39,679 nucleotides of DNA from Thioploca sp. GTDB lineage: Bacteria; Pseudomonadota; Gammaproteobacteria; Beggiatoales; Beggiatoaceae. The translations under genes and the position numbers were made by a program. Below are positions 28,068 to 35,557 of the stretch, in pieces (the stretch's first letter is position 1; every line of letters begins with the position of its first letter). The stretch lies in the NCBI GenBank assembly GCA_030627235.1, contig DAOUSL010000012.1, forward strand, positions 1 through 39,679, read 5' to 3'. Below the pieces are notes generated by a model. The model was not told the DNA's origin and made no database searches. It saw only the letters and a list, made by a program, of their open reading frames with translations.

Positions 28068-31000
28068 ATGCTAACCACAGAACGACTTATCGAAAGTTTT
28101 ATCAATTTTTTTTTTAGCAAACCACTACCACAAGCCCAACACGATCTTGCGGCTAGAATTTTTTTGAAAATTGGTCTAGAAGAGGATTTAAGTTTTGAGG
28201 AGTTAGAACTGAGAGTTACACAGTTAGAACGAGAATTTACAGATATTCCAGAGGGTAGATTTGCTTATTTATTTTTGCAAAAGATAGCTGGTGATATAAC
28301 AGAAAAACATTTTGATAAGAATGATAAGAATATTATTTATCTTAACAAAAGTATTGAACAGGCTAAAATTTGGTTGGCAGAAGGTGATGCTTCGATACGG
28401 ATGGTTACACTTTTACTGTATTATCAACTGGGAATTACACAAAGAGAATTAGGCCAAGTTGCGGAATCAATTAAAACTTATGAACAGGGTTTAGAATATG
28501 CTCAAAATTGGCTGGATGATTCTTCTGTGTGGGAGAAAGTGCTCGGCTTATATTATAATCTGGGAACTTCACAAGAAAAATTAGGCCAAGTTGCAAAATC
28601 AATTAAAACTTATGAACGGGGTTTAGAATATGCTCAAAATTGGTTGGATGATGCTTCTGTGTGGAAGCAGGTACTTTTGTTGTATGGTAATTATTCCGTT
28701 ACCTTGTATAATGTTAACCAACCATTACTATTTTTATCCCCATATAATAATTTTTGGGCATGGGCAATCCTGCAAAGAAATCTGGGATTTCTGGAAAATT
28801 TTGATAATATATTATATTCTTTAAAACAACATTCAAAAAATTCTCCACCACCAGCCGAATTCACCACCGTATTCCAAGCTTTCCTGCATACCTTCCTTAC
28901 CAAATGGCACAACCCAGACAAATCCCGTCGCATCCAAATAACCACAGAAAACCTTCTTAAAATCAGCGAAACTTTATATTTAATAGAACAAATAGAAGAA
29001 AATCAACGCCTGCAAACTATTTATAATAATTTACAAACCTTAACAGAATTCGATGGAATTACAGAATTACTTGATTTACAAACTAAAATATCAAATTCAA
29101 AAGAAGACCTGACAGGTTTCCAAAACCTGTCAGGTCTGCCTTATTTACTCGTCATTCCCCAAAAATTTATAACCAAATACCGGTTAAAAAATGACCAAAT
29201 TGCAAGCCAAGAACTCAACGTCTCTATCCAAGAAGAACCAGAATTTAAACAACAAATAAAACGAACTAAAACTAGCTTAATCAATTGGCTGACTAATAAT
29301 ATTCAGCAAACTTATCCAACTGAAGGTTTAGAAAGTTTATCAGCAATTATACTAGGAATGCTATTTGCCAGCCGTTGTACTACAAATAATCCAGTAACAA
29401 TTTTAGCTGAATGGCAACAAAATCAACCTTGGAATAGTCCAAACTCCATAGATTTCCTACAAACAACATTCTCTTCTGCAACCAACTGGCAACAATGGAT
29501 TACCAAAGACCCAGATCGGCCTAATAAACCTTTATCATCATGGAATATTACAAAGCGTATCCAACATTTAAACATCCAATGGTCAATCCATAATAAACCT
29601 CAACCAAAAATCCAAAATTGGCTCAGAGAACTAGATTCCGGTGATGCGACAAACTTGATTCGTAAATTACAATTTGCATGGCAACAGGCTGATGATCAAG
29701 CCAAATCATTAACCAACATTCTTACCAAATTTAACAACCATGAAAATGATTTAACTGCCCTACAAGCAATAATCCTAGGTCAAGCTCCAAAGCTATTAAC
29801 CGACACCATACAAAACTGGCTATTTCCTCAAAAAAATGAAACAGATGTCCTAACCACAATAGACAACTTCAAACAGAGCCTAACCCGTGCCGCTTCTATT
29901 TACCAACCAACTCATCCACCTCTAGCTGACATCGTTCACAACTGGACAAAAGTATTAATATCTGAATCTAAACCTGACAGGTCTTCAATACCTGTCAGGT
30001 TTGAAGTTATTTTATGGCAACTCCTAGAACGTTCCAGAATAGCTCTCATCGGCCAAAGCAAAAAATTACCAGAAAATTGGCAAGATGATGTTGGCAAAAA
30101 ACTTTGGCAAGAATTACAACACTGTATTACGCAAATTGAACATGGTTACAATACTGATGATAAACCTTGGCCATTATTTGAAGTTTGGTTAAAATACTTT
30201 AAAGACAAACTACCAGAAACTCATACTTGGCAAAAATGTCAAAAAAAGTTACAACCCAGAGAAGCATTATTACAACCATTTTTCGAGCAAGATCAATTAC
30301 GTGTCTTATGGCTAGACCAAAACGGCCTACAACTAAGAGAACTCCCAGAATTCACTGTAAATATAGCCAGTTGGAATCAAGCCATTGACACACTGAGCAA
30401 AAAAAGTGAAGCATTAATTAATGGAGAATTCGAGCAAGCCATTCAAGCTATGAAAGCAGTTATGGCCGAATTAAAACCATTTGCCAAAATCCTCAGCGAA
30501 TGGGCTAATGAACTAAAACAAATAACCGTAATCTTTCCAGCTCCACTTGGCCAACTACCTTGGGAAACACTACCAGAACTAGAAAATATCCTAGTACGAG
30601 CCATCAGCCTTGACACCTGGTTACAAAAATCCAAACCAAAGTGCCGAACTAATCTTATAAAAAAACCTTGGATAGTCTGCGACCCAAATGCTGACGATAC
30701 TTGCACCGTAAAAGAAGCCAATTGGTTAGCTCAACATTTCGACACCAAAGTAGACAACCCTTCCCATTTTGATGCCCTCCAAAAATTCCACGACTACCAA
30801 CATATCCACCTAACCACACATGGAAAATACGATTCAGACAACCCAACAGCCAGCCGTCTAAGCCTAAATTATGATATGGAACTACCAATCTGGATGCTAA
30901 ATGCCATTAAAATCAATGCCGATTTAATCATCCTCTCCGCCTGTGAATCCAATTTAACTGGAGACAAAACCAAAGAACTCCTAAAACCAATCGGTATCGG

Positions 31001-31379
31001 TCCCAACCTCATAGCTGCTGGAGCTAAAACTGTAGTCGGAACTTTATGGGCTTACGACGGATTTGCAGCCCTCTGCTTTAGCTACTATTTTTACCAAATA
31101 TCCGAACAAAATCCCGCCATGCCTTGGCATATCGTAACTGCCCAAGCCCGCAATGCAGTTCGTAAGATGACCCATACAGATTTAGAATTCATTATCAACG
31201 AATTTAATCTGAAAAATCAAGGAGAACCATGTTGGGACAAAGTAGTAGAAGCTTTCTATGCGGAAAGTCACAACAAAAATAATGCTGGATGCATCAGCAA
31301 ACCATTTACCCAGTTTAATTATTGGGCTGGATTTATAGCATTAGGACAGCCTTATAGAAATTCTGGTAGTCCTAAATAA
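28068..31379 (+). CDS. TPR-CHAT caspase-like protease
   Basis: The 1103-residue protein begins with a helical region. A TPR-like array of 44-residue units follows (about 110-215; GQVAESIKTYEQGLEYAQNW occurs again almost unchanged). Then comes a long helical middle part and a C-terminal CHAT domain (about 740-1100). The caspase-type pair is present: His918 in HLTTHGKYD and Cys959 in LILSACESNLTG. IGPNLIAAGAKTVVGTLWAY is the usual late CHAT motif. Members of the family are peptidases in conflict and cell-death systems, including partners of type III-E CRISPR effectors and bacterial gasdermins; neither partner is present here. AAGGAG fixes the start. Palindromic repeats are inserted in frame (residues 346-356 and 635-645). 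The last four sense codons (GSPK) come from a MITE-like end. Confidence 0.88.
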   Translation: MLTTERLIESFINFFFSKPLPQAQHDLAARIFLKIGLEEDLSFEELELRVTQLEREFTDIPEGRFAYLFLQKIAGDITEKHFDKNDKNIIYLNKSIEQAKIWLAEGDASIRMVTLLLYYQLGITQRELGQVAESIKTYEQGLEYAQNWLDDSSVWEKVLGLYYNLGTSQEKLGQVAKSIKTYERGLEYAQNWLDDASVWKQVLLLYGNYSVTLYNVNQPLLFLSPYNNFWAWAILQRNLGFLENFDNILYSLKQHSKNSPPPAEFTTVFQAFLHTFLTKWHNPDKSRRIQITTENLLKISETLYLIEQIEENQRLQTIYNNLQTLTEFDGITELLDLQTKISNSKEDLTGFQNLSGLPYLLVIPQKFITKYRLKNDQIASQELNVSIQEEPEFKQQIKRTKTSLINWLTNNIQQTYPTEGLESLSAIILGMLFASRCTTNNPVTILAEWQQNQPWNSPNSIDFLQTTFSSATNWQQWITKDPDRPNKPLSSWNITKRIQHLNIQWSIHNKPQPKIQNWLRELDSGDATNLIRKLQFAWQQADDQAKSLTNILTKFNNHENDLTALQAIILGQAPKLLTDTIQNWLFPQKNETDVLTTIDNFKQSLTRAASIYQPTHPPLADIVHNWTKVLISESKPDRSSIPVRFEVILWQLLERSRIALIGQSKKLPENWQDDVGKKLWQELQHCITQIEHGYNTDDKPWPLFEVWLKYFKDKLPETHTWQKCQKKLQPREALLQPFFEQDQLRVLWLDQNGLQLRELPEFTVNIASWNQAIDTLSKKSEALINGEFEQAIQAMKAVMAELKPFAKILSEWANELKQITVIFPAPLGQLPWETLPELENILVRAISLDTWLQKSKPKCRTNLIKKPWIVCDPNADDTCTVKEANWLAQHFDTKVDNPSHFDALQKFHDYQHIHLTTHGKYDSDNPTASRLSLNYDMELPIWMLNAIKINADLIILSACESNLTGDKTKELLKPIGIGPNLIAAGAKTVVGTLWAYDGFAALCFSYYFYQISEQNPAMPWHIVTAQARNAVRKMTHTDLEFIINEFNLKNQGEPCWDKVVEAFYAESHNKNNAGCISKPFTQFNYWAGFIALGQPYRNSGSPK
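28452..28715 (+). repeat. Tandem 132-nt duplication inside the TPR region
   Basis: The sequence beginning GGCCAAGTTGC at 28452 is repeated from 28584 with few changes over about 90 nt, a spacing of exactly 132 nt or 44 codons. Most differences are single bases, which points to a recent duplication of one TPR unit. Confidence 0.7.
29105..29137. repeat. In-frame palindrome in the CHAT gene (first)
   Basis: AGACCTGACAGGTTT, then CC, then AAAACCTGTCAGGTCT: nearly identical to the intergenic copy at 21286-21318. It is read in frame as EDLTGFQNLSGL. Confidence 0.85.
29970..30002. repeat. In-frame palindrome in the CHAT gene (second)
   Basis: AAACCTGACAGGT, a 7-nt loop, ACCTGTCAGGTTT: perfect 13-bp arms of the same family. 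Here it is read in a different phase, giving KPDRSSIPVRF. Confidence 0.8.
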
Positions 31380-31499
31380 AGATTAGGCTAAAATGTTGGT
31401 CGGGTTAGTGCAACGTAACCCGACTTAAAATATTGAATAATGTTGGGTTACGCTTTGCTAACCCGACCTACATTTACCACTACTTTGTTTAGGACTACC
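31365..31499. mobile_element. MITE-like element, 135 bp, GGTAGTCCTAAA inverted ends
   Basis: The ends GGTAGTCCTAAA (31365-31376) and TTTAGGACTACC (31488-31499) are perfect 12-bp inverted repeats. Inside is a second, longer inverted pair: GTCGGGTTAG...CGTAACCCGAC and GTTGGGTTACG...CTAACCCGACC. There is no coding capacity. AATTCT flanks it at 31359-31364, and CAATTCT follows just after the right end; whether this is a target duplication is unclear. The left end lies inside the CHAT coding sequence. A solo end occurs at 1584-1595. Confidence 0.7.
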
Positions 31500-31716
31500 G
31501 CAATTCTTCATATTATAGCGTTTTCCGTTTGTATAAGGTACAAAATTTCGGGAAATACGCTTCGCTCCATTCCCGAAATAACTATCATCGTGGCGAAGGC
31601 ATTATTACAAAACCTCATTTTTTAACTTTGAAAACTGTCCGAAGTATTGATATTTACTTGATTTATTTTTTCTTATATGTGAACCTTATAGGTTAATCTT
31701 AAAAATTAACAATATT
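31380..31716. other. Repeat-filled interval between CHAT and the membrane protein gene
   Basis: Made up of the MITE-like element and a second hairpin at 31545-31579. Open frames here (for example 31440-31625) run through the repeats and are not convincing genes. A promoter for the membrane protein gene is not evident. Confidence 0.5.
31545..31579. repeat. Hairpin ATTTCGGGAA / TTCCCGAAAT
   Basis: Perfect 10-bp arms (31545-31554, 31570-31579) around a 15-nt loop containing CGCTTCGC. It could terminate the CHAT transcript or be another dispersed repeat. Confidence 0.6.
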
Positions 31717-33165
31717 ATGGCTAATTTTGAGTATGGTTTTTTCTTTTTGTTTCGCACTAGTTTACCAGTTAAAGAAGGTGAACCAATTGATGAACCCCTA
31801 ACTATTGCTAATAAAGAAAATCCAACTACTAATAATTATGGAATGCCTTTTGATAGCGATAAACGTTTATTTTTTAGACAAGCACCGGAAAATGCTAAAA
31901 TCGTTGATTGGGAACAACATTTAACCGCAAGTTGGCAAAATATTTATCAATTTTATGCTGGACATTTTAAACCCAAAGAACAGGCTGAATATTATTGTCA
32001 CAACGCCTTGATGGGAGTAGCTTTATTAATTTTAGATGATAGTGATAAAGTAGAACATACAGTACAGGTAAATGTTTCTGAAGCTCCAAATTTAAAATTT
32101 GAAAAGTTTGGTGATTTTTTATTTAGTATTAGTGATGAAGATAATCTAAACTATTCAACTGCTTGCTATAATTTTCAACCAGCTAAAATTGGAAAAAATT
32201 TATGTCTATCACTCCAAGATAAAACGCAATTAATACCAATGCAACCAGATGAATTTGCAGCTAATTCAGTATTTTCAGTATATGGATTTTCTTATGGTGG
32301 TAATGCAAATCAGAAAAATGCTATAGGAAATGTATTAACTCAAGTAACTGATGGAAAATCCCCATTATTAGCTGAAATATTTACCCGTTTAATTACTGAG
32401 CAATGGAAGTTTAAACGTACAGATACAATAGCAAAATCAATTCGTTATGGATTACGGCCAATAATTAGTGAATATAATAATTATATTATTGATGAAATAA
32501 ATTGTACTACCACCAATAATTTAGATACTCATTTGCTAACAATGCAATCGCATCAAAATAAAGCTAATTTTATCTTAAATTCTCTACTGGGAGCGATGCA
32601 AACTTTAGATATTAATGCTTATAATCTAGCAACTCGTTTAGAACGAATTCGTCAGCTTGCCGCTCAACGTAAATGGCAAATTTATTTCCATAACAGAGGC
32701 ATAGAAAAGTTCGATTGGTCAGGTGCTAAAGGTTCTAATTATGATGAACCATTACTAGCAATATTTCAGTTAAATATTAGAAATTTACGTGATCATAAAG
32801 TTTATTTGCAACGGCAAGTGGATGATTTAAATGGTTTACAGGAAAAATGGCAATTATATTTAGGTAAAAGACGGTCTTTGTCCAGTGAATATTTAAATAC
32901 TTTAATGAGCCTGTTGATTGTATTATTAGCTGGTAGCAGTGCAAGTTATACTATTGGCAAAGTTGGAATTGATATTAACAATCAAATTTTGCTGTTGGCA
33001 GTTATCATAATTACAATTTTACCAATAAGTTGGCATTTTTTCAGTTGGTTGACCAAATTGTTATGTTGTATGTGTCACGGCACTCGTGGATACAAATGGT
33101 TCGCATGTAAAAAGTTAACAAAATGGTTACAATCTATTAAATTTTTTCAATTATTCAAAAGGTAA
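31717..33165 (+). CDS. Two-helix membrane protein next to the CHAT gene
   Basis: The 482-residue protein has a soluble N-terminal portion (1-330) without recognised motifs and a charged helical stretch (about 345-390, NLRDHKVYLQRQVDDLNGLQ). Two C-terminal transmembrane helices follow (about 396-416, LMSLLIVLLAGSSASYTIG; about 423-443, ILLLAVIIITILPISW), then a basic Cys-containing tail. A long helix leading into two C-terminal membrane helices recalls CorA-type channels, but the GMN loop is absent. It lies 337 nt after the CHAT gene and six bases before the 86-aa gene. An effector acting at the membrane under control of the CHAT protease is a reasonable hypothesis, but the sequence does not prove it. 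Confidence 0.65.
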   Translation: MANFEYGFFFLFRTSLPVKEGEPIDEPLTIANKENPTTNNYGMPFDSDKRLFFRQAPENAKIVDWEQHLTASWQNIYQFYAGHFKPKEQAEYYCHNALMGVALLILDDSDKVEHTVQVNVSEAPNLKFEKFGDFLFSISDEDNLNYSTACYNFQPAKIGKNLCLSLQDKTQLIPMQPDEFAANSVFSVYGFSYGGNANQKNAIGNVLTQVTDGKSPLLAEIFTRLITEQWKFKRTDTIAKSIRYGLRPIISEYNNYIIDEINCTTTNNLDTHLLTMQSHQNKANFILNSLLGAMQTLDINAYNLATRLERIRQLAAQRKWQIYFHNRGIEKFDWSGAKGSNYDEPLLAIFQLNIRNLRDHKVYLQRQVDDLNGLQEKWQLYLGKRRSLSSEYLNTLMSLLIVLLAGSSASYTIGKVGIDINNQILLLAVIIITILPISWHFFSWLTKLLCCMCHGTRGYKWFACKKLTKWLQSIKFFQLFKR

Positions 33166-33171
33166 TTTAAG

Positions 33172-33432
33172 ATGAATAAGTTACATAAATATTTACAGGA
33201 ATTTGTTGAAAACTTGCAACAATTATTAAATGAAAATCAAACTGATGCAGATTTGATGCAAGCAATTAAAACCAAGTGGAAGGATGATGATCCTCGCTGG
33301 TATTTTTTGGTTGGCTTACAAAATAAATTTAATCCCAGAGCTGGTGGAAAATCTCTTGATAGTTTAGGAGATATGGGTGGTGATGGAACTGGTGGTCAGG
33401 AAAATGAATTGAAAAATCCACCAAAAAATTGA
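33172..33432 (+). CDS. Small acidic protein, possible third gene of the CHAT cassette
   Basis: The 86 residues have a helical N-terminal half (KLHKYLQEFVENLQQLLNEN) followed by DPRWYFLVGLQNKF and a glycine-rich tail (GDMGGDGTGGQEN). It starts six bases after the membrane protein stop, with AAAAGG upstream, so the two are co-transcribed. No family recognised. The tight spacing and the ordered helix/tail layout make it more likely real than chance. A switch, adaptor or protease substrate is possible. Confidence 0.6.
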   Translation: MNKLHKYLQEFVENLQQLLNENQTDADLMQAIKTKWKDDDPRWYFLVGLQNKFNPRAGGKSLDSLGDMGGDGTGGQENELKNPPKN

Positions 33433-33442
33433 ATATTCAATC

Positions 33443-33489
33443 TTGAATCAGGATTCACTGGATTAAATAATTTTCAGGATTAAAAACCT
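33443..33489. repeat. Single arm of the GAATCAGG repeat family
   Basis: CTTGAATCAGGATTCACTGG and a following TTTTCAGGATTAAAAACC resemble the left arm of the repeat at 19724-19833. The right arm is absent. Confidence 0.5.
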
Positions 33490-33525
33490 TAATTTCTTAG
33501 AACAATATGTTTAATGATTAGGCTT

Positions 33526-33620
33526 CAGCTTCACCTATGATTCCGAAGCCTTCTAACATATCAGAAAAGTACACTTGTAACCATTGAACTTTTTACCAGA
33601 AGCTTTACAAATACCCATAA
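33526..33620 (-). pseudogene. Remnant of a third KilA-N gene
   Basis: 33528-33565 matches copy A (27142-27180 region) over about 38 nt with one difference (GCTTCACCTATGATTCCGAA and onward), the part coding MLESFGIIGEA. About 20 nt later, 33583-33620 resembles the start region of copy A near 27484-27520 (coding NGKKFND and the preceding residues), with roughly eight mismatches. Everything between has been deleted. Orientation is the same as in the intact copies. Confidence 0.65.
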
Positions 33621-33627
33621 ATAGGTT

Positions 33628-33636
33628 TGGTATAAT
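33628..33636 (+). promoter_or_regulatory. Extended -10 promoter for the STAS-cheRDB operon
   Basis: TGGTATAAT is a perfect extended -10 (TGn plus TATAAT), 117 nt before the STAS start codon. A TTTACA lies 21 bp upstream, too far for a normal -35. Confidence 0.5.
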
Positions 33637-33752
33637 AAATTATAAACTAGGCAATCGTTATGAATTAAAATGAATAAGCAATATAAAAAACTCGTGACCA
33701 ATCAAAATAATTTTCTGAATTTAATTTAAGAATTATAAAATAGGAATAAATA

Positions 33753-34097
33753 ATGAATGATAAAACTATAGAAAATTCATATCAATTTGAAGATAATAAT
33801 GTTGCAGAAACAGATAATTTTAAAAGTGAATGGATTAAACTTGAATTAGAACCAATTATAACAATACCACAGTTAGATATCTTGAAAACCCAACTTGACC
33901 AATTTGAAAATTGTAGAGTTCAAATATTAGGAGAAAAAGTTGAACGAATAGATACAGCAGCTTTTCAATTATTATTAGCTTTTACTAATAGTCCTGATGT
34001 CACTGTTGCATGGTTTGAGCCATCACCTGAGTTATGTGATGTAGCTAAATTATTAGGATTTTCAGCAATAATTGGTTTACCTACTCAGGAAGATTAA
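33753..34097 (+). CDS. STAS-domain protein of the chemotaxis cluster
   Basis: The 114-residue protein is almost entirely one STAS (anti-sigma-factor-antagonist-like) domain. The core VQILGEKVERIDTAAFQLLL has the strand-turn-helix pattern with IDTAA at the usual phosphorylation loop; a Thr takes the place of the Ser. It continues with FEPSPELCDVAKLLGF. Small STAS proteins of this type often precede chemotaxis genes in gammaproteobacteria and relate to the MlaB/SpoIIAA group. The gene is followed after 21 nt by cheR and probably heads the operon. Its partner is not visible here. Confidence 0.8.
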   Translation: MNDKTIENSYQFEDNNVAETDNFKSEWIKLELEPIITIPQLDILKTQLDQFENCRVQILGEKVERIDTAAFQLLLAFTNSPDVTVAWFEPSPELCDVAKLLGFSAIIGLPTQED

Positions 34098-34118
34098 CGA
34101 TTTATATGAGTAATTTAA

Positions 34119-34937
34119 ATGGATGAACGAGAATTTCATTTTACTAAACATGATTTTGAAAAATTACGTCGATTAGTAAATGAACATACTGGTATTAAAT
34201 TATCTGACCATAAGCAGGAAATGCTTTATAGTCGTCTGTCTAGGCGTTTGCGTTCTTTAAACTTGACTAGTTTTGCTAATTATTATAAATTATTAAAATC
34301 AGATGATGAAGAAATAGTTAATTTTATCAATGCTATTACTACTAATCTTACAGCATTTTTTCGTGAATCACATCATTTTAATTTACTCAAACAAGTATTG
34401 CTACCACAATTACTAGTGAGAAATTCAACTTCTCGACGGATTAGAATTTGGTCTGCTGGTTGTTCTAGTGGAGAAGAAGCATATTCAATCGCTATGGTAA
34501 TTAAGGAATCAATGCCAAATGGTTGGGATGTTAAAATTCTTGCCACTGATTTAGATTCGTCAGTAATAGCAACCGGTAAACAGGGTATCTATACTCCAGA
34601 ACAAGTAAAAAAAATATCACCATATCGGTTAAAAAACTGGTTTAAAACTATTCCGACAACTGGACAACTCCAAGTTAGTTCAGAATTACGTTCGTTAATT
34701 ACCTTTAAACATCTTAATTTAATGCATAAATGGCCTATGCGAGGCCCATTTGACATTATTTTTTGTCGTAATGTAGTAATTTATTTTGATAAATCTACTC
34801 AAAAAGTCTTATTCGACCGATTTGCTGATATTCTCGATAATGATAGCTATTTAATGATTGGTCATTCCGAAAATTTATTCCAACTGACTACCCGTTTTCG
34901 CTTACTAAAACAAACGGTATATATTAAATGTCATTAA
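34119..34937 (+). CDS. cheR: Chemotaxis protein methyltransferase
   Basis: Methylates glutamate residues on chemoreceptors with S-adenosylmethionine. The 272 residues hold the N-terminal CheR helix bundle (about 5-60; LVNEHTGIKLSDHKQEMLYS) and the methyltransferase domain. Motifs seen: TTNLTAFFRESHHF, RIRIWSAGCSSGEEAYSIAM (AdoMet loop), ILATDLDSSVI, and FDIIFCRNVVIYFD. The length is normal. The start ATG follows a weak ribosome site. The 3' end overlaps cheD by 10 nt. Confidence 0.96.
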   Translation: MDEREFHFTKHDFEKLRRLVNEHTGIKLSDHKQEMLYSRLSRRLRSLNLTSFANYYKLLKSDDEEIVNFINAITTNLTAFFRESHHFNLLKQVLLPQLLVRNSTSRRIRIWSAGCSSGEEAYSIAMVIKESMPNGWDVKILATDLDSSVIATGKQGIYTPEQVKKISPYRLKNWFKTIPTTGQLQVSSELRSLITFKHLNLMHKWPMRGPFDIIFCRNVVIYFDKSTQKVLFDRFADILDNDSYLMIGHSENLFQLTTRFRLLKQTVYIKCH

Positions 34938-35545
34938 ACCCACCACGTGCTTTACCAGGTTATCGGCATATTAAGCGTTATTGGGATTATCGTAATAGTG
35001 GTTATGTTGCTAAAATTTTACCAGGTCAATATTATATTACTTATCATAACGAAATTTTGATGACCGTACTTGGTTCATGTGTAGCAGCCTGTATTCGTGA
35101 TAAAATAATTGGAATTGGTGGGATGAATCACTTTATGTTGCCACATATTACCAGTGATCGATGGGAACACACTCGTGCTAGTGCTGCAAGTCGGTATGGT
35201 AGTGTCGCCATGGAATATTTGATCAACGAAATTTTAAAGCATGGTGGTAAAAGAGAGAACCTGGAAGTAAAATTATTTGGTGGTGGTAGTATTATGCAAA
35301 ATATAGGCAATATAGGACAACAAAATATTGAATTTGTTAAAGATTATGTAAAAACGGAAGGTTTAAAGTTATTAGCTGAAGACCTTGGTAGTATTTATCC
35401 ACGTAAAATCCTGTTTTTTCCTAGTACTGGTTTAGCAAGAGTTAAAAAATTACGAGCTACTCAACAAGTGGTTCTTGAACAGGAAAAGGAATATAAACTC
35501 AGTTTAGATAATCAGCCAATTGCTGGTGATGTTGATTTATTTTAG
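34928..35545 (+). CDS. cheD: Chemoreceptor glutamine deamidase
   Basis: Deamidates glutamines of chemoreceptors and, in some systems, binds CheC or CheY. The 205 residues carry the catalytic Cys in TVLGSCVAACIRD and His in GGMNHFMLP, the Thr/Ser third position and the fold motifs VKLFGGGSIM and ILFFPSTGLARV. The gene starts inside the end of cheR and ends three bases before the cheB ATG. Confidence 0.96.
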   Translation: MSLNPPRALPGYRHIKRYWDYRNSGYVAKILPGQYYITYHNEILMTVLGSCVAACIRDKIIGIGGMNHFMLPHITSDRWEHTRASAASRYGSVAMEYLINEILKHGGKRENLEVKLFGGGSIMQNIGNIGQQNIEFVKDYVKTEGLKLLAEDLGSIYPRKILFFPSTGLARVKKLRATQQVVLEQEKEYKLSLDNQPIAGDVDLF

Positions 35546-35557
35546 GAGATGAAGCAT

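Larger units (their letters stand above)
33433..33752. other. Interval with a repeat arm, a KilA-N remnant and the chemotaxis promoter
   Basis: Holds one arm of the GAATCAGG repeat (33443-33489), two short pieces of a KilA-N gene (33526-33620) and an extended -10 sequence (33628-33636) for the STAS-cheRDB unit. No intact gene seen. Confidence 0.6.

Noticed and set aside
28068-31379. Type III-E CRISPR (TPR-CHAT partner of a gRAMP effector)
   Set aside because: No Cas7-11-like gene, no Cas1/Cas2 and no array in the window; only the protease type is shared.
31440-31625. 61-codon frame after the CHAT gene
   Set aside because: Made of the MITE-like element and the hairpin at 31545-31579; no start signal.
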